Of a stretch of DNA of 64,000 nt, positions 16,529 to 25,953 are shown piece by piece. How positions within the stretch are numbered: position 1 is the first letter of the stretch; every line of letters starts with the position of its first letter. The stretch spans positions 1 through 64,000 of the forward strand of contig JAVVEW010000007.1 in NCBI GenBank assembly GCA_032251045.1, written 5' to 3'. The notes below the pieces were generated by a model. That model was not told the DNA's origin. It worked only from the letters and a program-made list of their open reading frames with translations, and made no database searches. The position numbers and the translations under genes are program-made. The DNA comes from JAVVEW01 sp032251045 (GTDB lineage Bacteria; Pseudomonadota; Gammaproteobacteria; Methylococcales; Methylomonadaceae).

Positions 16529-18799
16529 TTATGCCCCGACAACCAAATCAGCAGGAGCAAAATCATCAACCTTGATCGCGGCCCGCCGGGCGGCTTCTGT
16601 ATTACGTAAGCATTCTGCTTCTTCGTTCGTTAGGAGTTTTTTGGCCAGCGCCTGATCGATCAGTGCATCCCTGGTTAAGGTCGGCGTCAACTGCCCTGTT
16701 TTTTTCAACTGTTTGAGTTTTTGCCAGACCGGTTCAGTCGCCAGCACGGCGGTAAACGCGATCTCAATGCGCCCGGTTGGGTCATCCGGCTTGTGATTGA
16801 CATAAATACCCGCGGTTAAACGCTCGCGGGCAGGATGATCGGTGGTCAGTATCTGGGTCAGCGGCTTGCATAACGCCTGATCCGGTTCCGTCGGCAAAGA
16901 TGGTAATAACAGTCTGAAGACACAACCGGCTGGAATCTGCTTCAGCGCGCTGGCCAGGCCATCCTGCGCCTGACTGAACGCGTAGTGCATGGCCCAGTCC
17001 AGCAGCGGACGGTCTTCCGGAAGACCGCCTTGCGTTTCATAATGTTTCAGCGCGCAGGAAGCCAGGTACAGATGACTCAACACATCGGCCAACGCGCCGG
17101 AAAGCCGCTCTTTTCGTTTCAGGCCGCCGCCAAAAGTCATCAAGGCCAGATCGGCAACGGTCGCAAACACGGTAGTCAATTGCTGCAACCGTTGATAATC
17201 GCGGTGGGTGTCACGGTCGCCCGGTGTTTGCGCCAGCCGCCAGCCGCCCAGCCGATAGCACAGCCCACGCCCGACATGACCGGCAAAACTCAAGGCATGA
17301 CCGGTCAAAACCCGGTCAAACGCGAGCAGTCCTTGCGTTTCATCAGGGTCTGCCAACGCTTGCCACTCTTTCTGGATAAACGGATGACAACGCACCGAGC
17401 CTTGTCCGAACACCATCAGCGTCCGGGTCAGGATATTGGCGCCTTCAACGGTGATGCCGACCGGAATGATCTGGTACAAACGACCGAGAAAATTACTCGG
17501 TCCCAAACAAATCCCCGAGCCGCCGATCACGTCCATGCCGTCGTTGAGAATTTTACGCATGCCTTCGGTCAGCTGGTATTTCAACAGCGCGGAAATCACC
17601 GCCGGTCGCTGGCCGTTATCCAGCGCCGCCAAGGTCACTTGCCGCCCGGCGTCCATCAGATAGGTTAATCCGGCCATGCGCGCCAGAACCGCCTCGATGC
17701 CTTCAAAGGCGGCGATCGGTAAATTGAACTGCTCGCGCACCCTGGCATACGCGCCGACATTGCGGCAGGCGTATTTGGCCCCGCCAACACTGAGCGCGGG
17801 CAAGGACAAGGCCCGGCCGGTGGCCAGTGACTGCATCAACATGGTCCAACCCCGGCCAACGCCGTCCTGGCCGCCGATCACCCAATCCAGAGGAATAAAC
17901 ACATCTTTACCCCAGTTCGGGCCGTTCTGAAAGCCGGAATCCAACGGAAAATGCCGCCGTCCGATACTGACGCCCGGAGTTTGCGTCGGAATCAAGGCCA
18001 GGGTAATGCCCATGTCTTCGGTTTCGCCCAGCAAATGCTCGGGATCGAACAATTTGAACGCCAAGCCCAGTACCGTGGCTACCGGCCCCAGGGTGATATA
18101 GCGTTTTTCCCAGTTCAATCGTATGCCCAGCTCGCCGTTTTCATTCCGGCACACCACGCCATTATCGGGCATGGCGCTGGCGTCACTGCCGGCGTTTGGT
18201 CCGGTCAGCGCGAAAGCCGGCACGTCCTCGCCTGTTGCCAGACGCGGCAGGTAATAATCACGTTGCTGTTGATTACCGTGATCCAGCAACAATTTCGCTG
18301 GCCCTAAAGAATTGGGCACCATCACCGTGACCGCCGCCGTGGTCGAGCGGCTAGCCAGTTTCATCACCACCTGCGAATGGGCGTATTCGGAAAATTCCAG
18401 ACCGCCGTAAGTTTTGGGAATAATCATGGCAAAAAATCGTTGCCGCTTGATAAAGTCCCAAACTTCCGGCGGCAGGTCGCGTCGTTGGTGGGTGATGTCC
18501 CAATCATCAAGCATGGCGCACAGCTCATTCACCGGCCCGTCGAGAAAGGCTTGTTCTTCCGTCGATAATTGCGGTTTCGGCAGATCAGACAACACCCGCC
18601 AGTCAGGCTTGCCTTTGAACAGCTCGGCATCCCACCAGGTATTACCGGCCTCCAGCGCTTCGCGCTCGGTATCCGACATGGGCGGCAGCGCCTTTTTCAA
18701 GCGCCGGTACACCGGTTTGATCAGCATCGTGCGGCGCAGCGGCGGCAAGCTTAAGGTCAGCACTACGACTGCCGCGATGGTTAACATGACCCAACTCAT
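16529..18799 (-). CDS. fadE: Acyl-CoA dehydrogenase, FadE type
   Basis: FAD enzyme for the first step of fatty-acid beta-oxidation. The N-terminus has a membrane segment and a basic RR stretch (residues 1 to about 25). It is followed by the acyl-CoA dehydrogenase N, middle and C domains (FAMIIPKTYGGLEFSEYAHSQ, FALTGPNAGSDASA, GRGWTMLMQSLATGRALSLPA) and a C-terminal FadE-specific DUF1974 region to residue 756. E. coli FadE is 814 residues. ATG at 18799 (MSWVMLTIAA) follows GAGGGG; an in-frame ATG at 18883 would add 28 residues that do not resemble a FadE start. It is the last gene of the fad cluster, separated from the HADH gene by about 196 bases holding a repeat and a palindrome, so it may also have its own promoter. 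Confidence 0.93.
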   Translation of the reverse strand: MSWVMLTIAAVVVLTLSLPPLRRTMLIKPVYRRLKKALPPMSDTEREALEAGNTWWDAELFKGKPDWRVLSDLPKPQLSTEEQAFLDGPVNELCAMLDDWDITHQRRDLPPEVWDFIKRQRFFAMIIPKTYGGLEFSEYAHSQVVMKLASRSTTAAVTVMVPNSLGPAKLLLDHGNQQQRDYYLPRLATGEDVPAFALTGPNAGSDASAMPDNGVVCRNENGELGIRLNWEKRYITLGPVATVLGLAFKLFDPEHLLGETEDMGITLALIPTQTPGVSIGRRHFPLDSGFQNGPNWGKDVFIPLDWVIGGQDGVGRGWTMLMQSLATGRALSLPALSVGGAKYACRNVGAYARVREQFNLPIAAFEGIEAVLARMAGLTYLMDAGRQVTLAALDNGQRPAVISALLKYQLTEGMRKILNDGMDVIGGSGICLGPSNFLGRLYQIIPVGITVEGANILTRTLMVFGQGSVRCHPFIQKEWQALADPDETQGLLAFDRVLTGHALSFAGHVGRGLCYRLGGWRLAQTPGDRDTHRDYQRLQQLTTVFATVADLALMTFGGGLKRKERLSGALADVLSHLYLASCALKHYETQGGLPEDRPLLDWAMHYAFSQAQDGLASALKQIPAGCVFRLLLPSLPTEPDQALCKPLTQILTTDHPARERLTAGIYVNHKPDDPTGRIEIAFTAVLATEPVWQKLKQLKKTGQLTPTLTRDALIDQALAKKLLTNEEAECLRNTEAARRAAIKVDDFAPADLVVGA

Positions 18800-18865
18800 A
18801 GGATTCCCCTCCCGGTGTACCGAAGATAAAAAATTCACGAACGTTAAATGGTTTCTTTTGTTTTT

Positions 18866-18881
18866 GTATCTTTTAAGATAC
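18866..18881. promoter_or_regulatory. Palindrome upstream of fadE, possible operator
   Basis: Near-perfect dyad GTATCTTTTAAGATAC in an AT-rich stretch 67-82 bases upstream of the fadE start, where an operator or promoter would be expected. A fatty-acid-responsive regulator is plausible, but none is encoded next to it. Confidence 0.3.
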
Positions 18882-18919
18882 ATTCCAGGCTATGGAATAC
18901 GATCTGGAGCAAACAGCGC

Positions 18920-18963
18920 TTGTGTTGGGCACGTCGCTTTTTGCTCCTTTGCCCAACCTACAA
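18920..18963. repeat. Small inverted-repeat element
   Basis: TTGTGTTGGGC and GCCCAACCTACAA form an inverted repeat around a 20-base centre rich in GCTTTTTGCTCC. This type of short palindromic unit is common in intergenic DNA of methylotrophs, as far as I recall. It lies between the HADH-crotonase gene and fadE and may act as an attenuator. Confidence 0.45.
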
Positions 18964-18995
18964 CACTGGCGTCGCTGTTAGCCAATCATTGACGG

Positions 18996-21287
18996 TCAAT
19001 TCCGCAGCGGCTTGCCGGTTTCCAGCAAATGTTTCAGCCGCTGTTGTGTGCCTTTTTGTTTGACCAGGTGTAAAAACGCATCGTGTTCCAGATCGAGCAA
19101 CGCCTGTTCAGTCAACGGTCGGGTGATGTCGGCATCACCGCCGCTGAGCACGGTGGCCAATTGTTCGGCGATGACTTGATCATAGGCGGTAATTTTGCCC
19201 GCTTTGCGCATTTGCTCAACGGCCAGCAACAAGGCGGTTCGCCCGGAACGACCCGGCAAGGGGTAAACATAAGGCTCAGGCGGATGGTAGCCGTCGGCCA
19301 GTTTCAGCACCCTAGCCTTGGCGGCTGATAAAATACGGTCTTTATTGGCGATGATGCCGGTATCGGCGCGGAAAAATTTCAGCTTTTTGGCCTCTTGCGC
19401 CGATTGCGAAACTTTGGCCAGGGCGATGGTTTCAAACGCTTGGGCAATGGCCGGCATCGGCCCTTGCGGGCGTTTTTTCTCGAACAGCCAGCGGCCCAGC
19501 AATTCCTTGCAGCCGCCCCAGCCCGGCACCAGACCAACCCCGGCTTCGACTAGGCCGACGTAGCTTTCCGCATGCGCCTCGATGGCGTCGCAATGCAGCA
19601 ATAATTCACAGCCGCCGCCCAAGGCCATGCCGGTCGGCGCGCCAACCACCGGGAACGGCGCGTATTTGATTTGTCGATAGGTTTCCTGCCCCAGGCGAAT
19701 GATTCCGCTCAGCGCCGCCCAGTCACCGGCCATCAACGCCGGCGCGAACCGGGCCAGATTGGCGCCGGCGGAAAACAGCTCGTCTTCCGAATAAAGCACC
19801 AGACCGTGGCTGTTTTCGCTGACCGCCTCCAGGGTTTGTTGCAAAAGTTCCAACGCTTCCGGCGCGATGGTGTTCATTTTGCCGTGCAAGGTGAAACACA
19901 GCACGCCATCGCCGATATCCCAAACACTGGCGGTAGCGCAATGGAGTAGCGGCCCTTGTTGCCTACGGCGGTCATCGGCCAGCCATTGCACGCCTTCGGC
20001 ACGGGTGACGTTACCGTAAGCGCCGGTTTCGTTTTTGGCCTGCAGCTGGCCATCGCGGGTTCGATAACAAGGCCGTTTGTCGGCCAAAAGTGCGGGTACC
20101 GGCGCTTCGACCTGTTGCCTGAGCCAATCCACGCCCAACAGATCGATCAACTCAAACGGCCCCAGTTTCCAGTTGAATCCCAAACGCATGGCCTGATCGA
20201 CATCGGCGATGCTATCGGCGATGGCCGGCGCGCATTCCGCCGCATAACGCAGGGTCGGCAACATGACTTTGGCGGCATAAGCGTTGTTTCTAAGAAATTC
20301 GTGCAAGCTTTCAGTTTCCAAAGCGATGCCTTTGAAAGCAAAACGCTGACTGTCGCGGTAGCTTTGGCTGCCAAGATCCAGTGCCTGTTTGATTTTATCC
20401 GGGACATTCGGTTTCAGCCGGTAAAACCCGCCTTGACCTTTGCGTCCGGTCAGCCCCTGGTCGATCAAGTCTTGCAGAAACGAAGGCGGCCTGGCGATGG
20501 CTTTCAGCCGGTCGCCGCCGGGCAAAGCCTGCTCAAACGAGTTTAGAATGGCCGGTAACAAATCCAGGCCGATCAAATCCAGCAGCGCGAATATACCGGT
20601 TTTCGGCATGCCGAACACCCGCATCGCGGCATCGGCTTGTTCGATGGCCAGGTTTTGTTCCATGGCGGCCAACAATCCGGTTTGCAGCCAGAAGGTGCCG
20701 ATACGGTTGGCGATAAAACCGGGCGTATCCTGACAGTGTACGCAGCCTTTGCCCAGCGCTTGGTCGGCGAAATCCAATACCCGGTCGCGTAACTCAGGGT
20801 CAACATCTTCCGCCGCCACCCATTCCAGCAACCGCATGTAACGCGGCGGATTGAAAAAATGGCTGATCATGAAGCGCTGCCGGAAGCTGTCGGGAAACCC
20901 CTGACACAAACGCTTCAGCGGCAAGGTCGAAGTATTGGACGAAATCATCGTATCGGCGCGGCAAGCCTGTTCCAGTTTGCGGTAAACGTCCTGCTTGATA
21001 TCAAGGTCTTCCAGCACCGCCTCGATCACCCAATCCACCTCTTTCAGCCGCCCCAGATCATCTTCGATATTGCCGGGCCGGATCAGCACCGCTGCTTTCG
21101 GCGTCATCAGCGCCGGCGGCCGGCTTTGCTGGAGTTTGGCCAACGCCGTTTCCGCCCTGAGGTTGCGGTTTTCACCCGTTTCCGGAACATCCAACAGCCA
21201 AACGGGCACTCCGGCGTTGGCGATATGCCCGGCTATGGCGCTGCCCATTTGCCCGGCGCCGATCACGGCTACCTGTTGAATATTCAT
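18996..21287 (-). CDS. 3-hydroxyacyl-CoA dehydrogenase / enoyl-CoA hydratase fusion
   Basis: Bifunctional beta-oxidation enzyme for hydration and NAD-dependent oxidation, 763 residues. The order is the reverse of E. coli FadB. The N-terminal Rossmann HADH domain (VAVIGAGQMGSAIAGHIANAG, ISSNTSTLPL, SHFFNPPRYMRLLE) comes first. HADH C-terminal domains follow, and then a crotonase domain (LCFTLHGKMNTIAPEALELL near residue 470, FSAGANLARFA, GMALGGGCELLLHCD). ATG at 21287 overlaps the thiolase stop (ATGA), which fixes the start and shows coupling; a start at 21335 is rejected. With the thiolase it probably forms a trifunctional complex. The symbol fadB is not used because of the different architecture. 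Confidence 0.92.
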   Translation of the reverse strand: MNIQQVAVIGAGQMGSAIAGHIANAGVPVWLLDVPETGENRNLRAETALAKLQQSRPPALMTPKAAVLIRPGNIEDDLGRLKEVDWVIEAVLEDLDIKQDVYRKLEQACRADTMISSNTSTLPLKRLCQGFPDSFRQRFMISHFFNPPRYMRLLEWVAAEDVDPELRDRVLDFADQALGKGCVHCQDTPGFIANRIGTFWLQTGLLAAMEQNLAIEQADAAMRVFGMPKTGIFALLDLIGLDLLPAILNSFEQALPGGDRLKAIARPPSFLQDLIDQGLTGRKGQGGFYRLKPNVPDKIKQALDLGSQSYRDSQRFAFKGIALETESLHEFLRNNAYAAKVMLPTLRYAAECAPAIADSIADVDQAMRLGFNWKLGPFELIDLLGVDWLRQQVEAPVPALLADKRPCYRTRDGQLQAKNETGAYGNVTRAEGVQWLADDRRRQQGPLLHCATASVWDIGDGVLCFTLHGKMNTIAPEALELLQQTLEAVSENSHGLVLYSEDELFSAGANLARFAPALMAGDWAALSGIIRLGQETYRQIKYAPFPVVGAPTGMALGGGCELLLHCDAIEAHAESYVGLVEAGVGLVPGWGGCKELLGRWLFEKKRPQGPMPAIAQAFETIALAKVSQSAQEAKKLKFFRADTGIIANKDRILSAAKARVLKLADGYHPPEPYVYPLPGRSGRTALLLAVEQMRKAGKITAYDQVIAEQLATVLSGGDADITRPLTEQALLDLEHDAFLHLVKQKGTQQRLKHLLETGKPLRN

Positions 21288-22429
21288 GACACGGCCTCCA
21301 GCACGGTGGCGATGCCTTGCCCGCCGCCGATACATTGCGTGGCCAAGGCGTAACGTTTGCCTTCGCGCTTGAGCAAACTGGCCGCCTTGCCGGTGATGCG
21401 TGCGCCGGTAGCACCGAGAGGATGGCCCAGGGCAATCGCGCCGCCGTCGAGATTGAGTTTGTCCTCAGGGATCGGTAAGTCTTTCAACACCGCCAGAGCC
21501 TGTGCGGCAAACGCTTCATTAAGCTCCACGATGTCGATATCGGCCAAGGTCAAACCGGCCCGTGCCAGCGCTTTCTGGCTGGCCGCGACCGGGCCGATGC
21601 CCATGATTTCCGGGGCGCAGGCACTGACCGCAAACGACTTGATACGCGCCAGCTTGGGCAAGCCATGGCGGTCGGCGAACGCTTCGCTGACCACCAGCAC
21701 CGCCGCCGCGCCATCGGTCAAGGGCGAAGACGTGGCGGCGGTGACGCTGCCGGTTTCCAGAAACGCCGGTTTGAGTTCCGCCATGGTTTCCAGGGTTGAG
21801 TCCGCTCTCGGGCAGCCGTCTTCAGTCACGCTCAATGCGTCCTGACCAATGGGCACCAATTCCACCTGGAACCGGCCCTGCGCCATGGCGGCCAAGGTTT
21901 TTTGCTGACTGGTCAGTGCGAAGCGTTCCTGATCGGCACGGGGAATGTGATATTTTCTGGCCAGATTCTCGGCGGTTTCGCCCATGCCCATGTAAGCGCC
22001 GGGTAATTTTTGATAAAGATCGGGATGCGGCAAGGTGTTGTAACCGCCCATCGGTACCCGAGTCATGGATTCGATACCGGCGCAGATAAACGCTTCGCCG
22101 CAGCCCAGGGCAATCGCGCCGGCGGCGTTATGAATCGCCTGCATGGACGAGCCGCAGAACCGGTTGACGGTCACGCCCGCCACCGATAGCGGCAAACCGG
22201 CCAGATGCACCACCAACCGGGCGATATTAAGCCCTTGTTCGCCCTCGGGGAACGCGCAGCCCATGATCAAGTCCTCGATGGTCTCCGGTGGCAAACCCGA
22301 TTCCTCGACCAGCGCACTAACCACCTGCGCGGCCAACGTATCCGGACGCACGCCAGCCAGTTGGCCCTTGTGCGCCAGGGTGAACGGCGAACGTTTGAAA
22401 CCTGCGATAATGGCGCTTTGTGGATTCAT
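21284..22429 (-). CDS. fadA: Acetyl-CoA acyltransferase (3-ketoacyl-CoA thiolase)
   Basis: Thiolase of 381 residues that cleaves 3-ketoacyl-CoA to acetyl-CoA and a shortened acyl-CoA. The nucleophile Cys92 is in VNRFCGSSMQAIHNA. The His is in GGAIALGHPLGATGARI, and the second catalytic Cys is in ALATQCIGGGQG near the C-terminus. The motif spacing fits degradative FadA/FadI enzymes. It follows the acyltransferase-esterase gene by 12 bases and overlaps the HADH gene by 4, so it is central to the operon. The FadA versus FadI subgroup is not resolved. Confidence 0.93.
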   Translation of the reverse strand: MNPQSAIIAGFKRSPFTLAHKGQLAGVRPDTLAAQVVSALVEESGLPPETIEDLIMGCAFPEGEQGLNIARLVVHLAGLPLSVAGVTVNRFCGSSMQAIHNAAGAIALGCGEAFICAGIESMTRVPMGGYNTLPHPDLYQKLPGAYMGMGETAENLARKYHIPRADQERFALTSQQKTLAAMAQGRFQVELVPIGQDALSVTEDGCPRADSTLETMAELKPAFLETGSVTAATSSPLTDGAAAVLVVSEAFADRHGLPKLARIKSFAVSACAPEIMGIGPVAASQKALARAGLTLADIDIVELNEAFAAQALAVLKDLPIPEDKLNLDGGAIALGHPLGATGARITGKAASLLKREGKRYALATQCIGGGQGIATVLEAVS

Positions 22430-22441
22430 GATGTCACCTCC

Positions 22442-24757
22442 TTAAGGTTCGGGTAAGACGGCTTGCGCCTTCAATAAGTGCGCTTGCTGCAGAAACTGAT
22501 CGATTTTCTGCCAGCAGTCATCCAGATTTTCCATCAACACGCCATGACGGTTGGCGCTGAGAATGTTCGTGGCAAGCGTTGCCGCCAAGAGTTTTTCTTT
22601 CAGAATTTCGAGACTGTTTAGCGCGACAATCGGGTCTTGATCGCCTTGCAGCAGATAAACCGGGCAATTGATTTCACCCAGATGCGATTCCATATGCTCG
22701 ATCAGGCGGCGCAGTTCGTACAGAGCCCTGACCGGAACATGATGATAGTTAATATCCGGATGCTCGGCATCGTTTTCCAGAAACGGCTTGATGCCCTCGT
22801 AGGAGGATACCCAATGCACCAGACTGTTGGCATTGTGTAACAGCGGAACCAGCATGAACGCCGGGTTGGCAAACCTGACCGGCACCGCCGCCGCGACCAC
22901 GCCGACGATTTCCGGATGTCGCTGCGCTGCCAGATTCAACGCCAATGCGCCGCCGGTGGAAAAGCCGACTAAAAACACTTTCGGACAATGCAGTTTAAGC
23001 ACGGCAAAACCTCGTTGCACACTATGCCCCCAGTCTTCAAACGCACTATCCCTGAGCGCATAAGGCGATGTGCCATGTCCGGGCAGCCGGACACCGAGCA
23101 CGGTATAGCCTTGACCGGCCAGATAATGTCCATAATCGCGTAGCTCCGCCGGCGAGGCCAAAAGGCCATGAATCAGCAGCACGCCAACGCCATTGGCTTT
23201 TTTCGGTTTGAGGAAAAACGGCGCCGGATTGGCGGTTGCCGTTTCAAGTGCCTTGATTTCGGCGAACTCCAGCGAGGCATACCGCTCTTGCTCGAAGGCC
23301 AAGGCCAGATGTTCGTCATCCAGATGCCAGGCCGCCAGCTTGAACGGGTCGATACGTTGATAATCGCGATTGGCTTTTTCCAGTGCCTCGCGCACTTGCC
23401 GAACCGGTGCGGCTTCGTTGTTGTAGACCGCGATCGGGTTTTCCAGCCGGATGCGATCAAATTCGGATTGCTCGCATAACTTCGGCAGAAAATGATAACA
23501 ATCATCCATTTCCGCCATCAGTTCCAGTTCCTTGGCGGTATGAATAAACTCCTCGAAGCGGGCGTTGCGCTCGGACAGAAGATCGCCGTAATCTTCGGGA
23601 TTGAGCAAACTTTCGTGTAAATGAATGTCAGGGTTTTTCTGCAGCGACTTGATAGCAAGGTACAGCACGGTGTAGAAACGCCCTTTTTCGATTCGAGTCT
23701 GTGCTTGCTCAATCATCATCACGATCAAGGTCGAGGCCAGATGGCTGAGATTGATGGTGACCAGCGCGTACATCGCCTCCATGTAATGATTACGTGCACA
23801 CCCGGCATTGCTGACCAAGGTCAGTCCCAACAGTTTTTGCAGCCAGCTTCCGGGCCGGGTATTCAAGGCAAACACTGCGTCGGTGGACTTGAAGCTCGGC
23901 GCGGTTCTGGCCATCAACCAGCGGGTACGCCAACCCCAGACGCAACACGGATCGATAGCATCCCCCATGCGAATATCCATGTCGGTGTTCTTCAGCAAAA
24001 TGTTACCTTCGACCACCAGCTCCTCGGCCTGACGGATAGACATATCTTTGTTCAACCACTCGGCCAGCCTGGACAGCAGGTTTTCCGAGGCGCGCATGGG
24101 ATAAAAGGTGATATTGCAGGGAACAATCAAGGTGGGTTTGTTGGCCGCGACCATCAATTCATCGAGACTGTCAAAGCCCAGCTGTTCCTTCCATTGCTGC
24201 AAACGCAGGTAATCATTGACGCTGAAACCATGCCGGATGGCAGCTTTCAAGGCATCCACGCCCTGACCGAGCACCGAAGGCCCGGTATGTTGCTTGCGCC
24301 GCTCGCCCTTGATACGTGAATAAATACTGTATTGGCCTTGCCGGTCGATCACCCGCCGATCTTTGACCATGCCGCCCTCGGGAAAAATAATCACTTTGCG
24401 GCCGCGCAGAATTTGCCCTGCCAGCATCGGAAACAAACGCGGGTGGTCGTGCGGAAAAACGCCGACATGCTTTAAGTAATTGGCCAGCAAGTTCTCTTCG
24501 TGAAAAAATTCGCCGGAAGCAATGGCGCAACTGAATGCGCCGGTTTTTTCGAAAATCAGAAACTGCGGAATGAAGGTTTCAAAGCGGGAAAAGTGATTGA
24601 ACAGAAAAATATCACCCTGCACGGCCTGGTGATCGGCATGCAGTTTCAGCTGCACGCCCAAATGGCTTTTAATGGCTCTGAACCAACGCACCGAACGTTG
24701 ATACAGCGCGGGGTCGATATCCGGCCACTGTTCTGGGTAGCGCGTATTTTTTTTCAT
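22442..24757 (-). CDS. PlsC-like acyltransferase fused to alpha/beta-hydrolase
   Basis: A 771-residue two-enzyme protein. Residues about 30-330 resemble glycerolphosphate acyltransferases, with FNHFSRFETF around His55 (an HX4E variant of the usual HX4D) and IIFPEGG at 123-129. Residues about 520-770 form an alpha/beta-hydrolase of carboxylesterase type: oxyanion loop LLIHGLLASPAE, nucleophile Ser600 in GFSTGG, Asp708 in GDQDPIV and His738 in NRHGVLMEN. A helical linker of about 190 residues joins them. It is the first gene of the fad operon. It may move acyl groups between lipid and CoA-linked pools, feeding beta-oxidation; this is inference. No signal peptide is seen. Confidence 0.85.
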   Translation of the reverse strand: MKKNTRYPEQWPDIDPALYQRSVRWFRAIKSHLGVQLKLHADHQAVQGDIFLFNHFSRFETFIPQFLIFEKTGAFSCAIASGEFFHEENLLANYLKHVGVFPHDHPRLFPMLAGQILRGRKVIIFPEGGMVKDRRVIDRQGQYSIYSRIKGERRKQHTGPSVLGQGVDALKAAIRHGFSVNDYLRLQQWKEQLGFDSLDELMVAANKPTLIVPCNITFYPMRASENLLSRLAEWLNKDMSIRQAEELVVEGNILLKNTDMDIRMGDAIDPCCVWGWRTRWLMARTAPSFKSTDAVFALNTRPGSWLQKLLGLTLVSNAGCARNHYMEAMYALVTINLSHLASTLIVMMIEQAQTRIEKGRFYTVLYLAIKSLQKNPDIHLHESLLNPEDYGDLLSERNARFEEFIHTAKELELMAEMDDCYHFLPKLCEQSEFDRIRLENPIAVYNNEAAPVRQVREALEKANRDYQRIDPFKLAAWHLDDEHLALAFEQERYASLEFAEIKALETATANPAPFFLKPKKANGVGVLLIHGLLASPAELRDYGHYLAGQGYTVLGVRLPGHGTSPYALRDSAFEDWGHSVQRGFAVLKLHCPKVFLVGFSTGGALALNLAAQRHPEIVGVVAAAVPVRFANPAFMLVPLLHNANSLVHWVSSYEGIKPFLENDAEHPDINYHHVPVRALYELRRLIEHMESHLGEINCPVYLLQGDQDPIVALNSLEILKEKLLAATLATNILSANRHGVLMENLDDCWQKIDQFLQQAHLLKAQAVLPEP

Positions 24758-24921
24758 TCACCCCTCCTCGTTCACAGTGCTTTGCCGCACTATTAAAGGT
24801 AGGGTACCGAACAGGGCGAAACTGTCAACTTTAAGTCATCACTGAGGACACCTCAGATAAATAATGGCCGCGAAATTGCCGTATCTTGGTAAGTGTTTTT
24901 TGCAAGCAACCAGAGCGATCG

Positions 24922-25557
24922 TCAGCTTGGCTCCATACTGGCGATAAACGCATTGGCTTCATCTATGGAAGTCTGCATCGCCTTGATTAACCTGGAAACA
25001 TCGCCTTCGATACTGTCTAGCTCACTGCGTAACGCGGCAATTGCCTGGGCATTGAGGTTATGTTTCAAAAACAGCACATGATCTTTGAAAACAACCAAAA
25101 TAGGCTCTAGCTTGGCTTCTGCCGCTTTCATGGCGGTAAGCAAACGCTGATAACGCTGTCGGGTCGCGGTTAATTTGTCCTGACTGTCACGACGAAATTT
25201 AGGATTCTGATATTGTGCGATTTCATCGCGCCATTCCTCAAACAATGCCTCGGCGACATCTTCGATAGCACTGATTTTATCGTGTACCTCTTCGGCCTGG
25301 TCGAGGCTGTTCTGGTAATCCTTGTTCAATTGGTTATAGACCGTTTCCAGCTCGCCGCCTTGAAACCGGGTCAATTGCGTGAAGCGTTCTAAGGCCGATT
25401 GAAACTGTTGCTTGGTTTCCTCCTGGGTATCGCGTGCTTGCTGCACTCGGTGCACCATCACCTGGCGTTTGGGAATGCCGATTTTTTCCAGACCGCTGTA
25501 ATACAAGCTTGAGCAGCCCACCAGAAAACTGATAAAAACCAAAGAAAAACAACGCAT
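24922..25557 (-). CDS. DUF2959 family lipoprotein
   Basis: A 211-residue protein with a lipoprotein signal (MRCFSLVFISFLVGC, lipobox FLVGC) and a long alpha-helical, Gln/Glu/Arg-rich body (residues 35-200) that should form coiled coil. It matches the DUF2959 family of predicted periplasmic or outer-membrane lipoproteins of unknown role. ATG at 25557 is preferred to the one at 25593 because it starts directly at the signal peptide. It is a single gene, divergent from the TonB-receptor operon across 396 bases of repeat-containing DNA. Confidence 0.82.
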   Translation of the reverse strand: MRCFSLVFISFLVGCSSLYYSGLEKIGIPKRQVMVHRVQQARDTQEETKQQFQSALERFTQLTRFQGGELETVYNQLNKDYQNSLDQAEEVHDKISAIEDVAEALFEEWRDEIAQYQNPKFRRDSQDKLTATRQRYQRLLTAMKAAEAKLEPILVVFKDHVLFLKHNLNAQAIAALRSELDSIEGDVSRLIKAMQTSIDEANAFIASMEPS

Positions 25558-25608
25558 AATGACTCCGTATCGCTGAAAAATATTGTTAAGCACAATGCCA
25601 GAATGTTG

Positions 25609-25787
25609 GCGATAGCAGCCTGCCCCCGAACGCTGAGGCTGACCGCAGCAGCCGTGCCGGCAGTTTTATAGCTATCGCACATGAAATTCCGGTGGCATGG
25701 TGTTTGGCAAAGGACGCTGGAATATATCCCTATAAGCTCTGCGCCAGCATCCATGCCGGCGAAGCCTTTACCAAACACCCCGCCACC
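25609..25787. repeat. Two adjacent palindromic repeat units
   Basis: This accounts for most of the 396-base gap between the DUF2959 gene and the receptor gene. The first unit has GCGATAGC at 25609-25616 and GCTATCGC at 25671-25678. The second is a 97-bp near-perfect palindrome: GGTGGC and GGTGTTTGGCAAAGG on the left (25691-25713), CCTTTACCAAACACC and GCCACC on the right (25765-25787), and an inner dyad centred on CATCCATG. The open frame of 106 codons across it is a product of the repeat. No target duplication was seen. The rest of the gap (25788-25953) holds no recognisable gene. Confidence 0.7.
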
Positions 25788-25953
25788 TCCTTAAGGCTGT
25801 GCCGAATGTTGAAGTGCGAAAAGTATATTTTAATAGCTTCGTCCATCAACCCCGAAACAATTGGGCTATCATAGGCACTGTTCCGAACGGTTTTACCATG
25901 TATGGCCCGATACCCTGCAACAGGGCTTTTGCTGCGCCTTGAGAGCTTTGTCC

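Noticed and set aside
25458..25778. 106-codon leftward frame across the 97-bp palindrome
   Set aside because: Its composition comes from the repeat and it runs into the DUF2959 gene in another frame.
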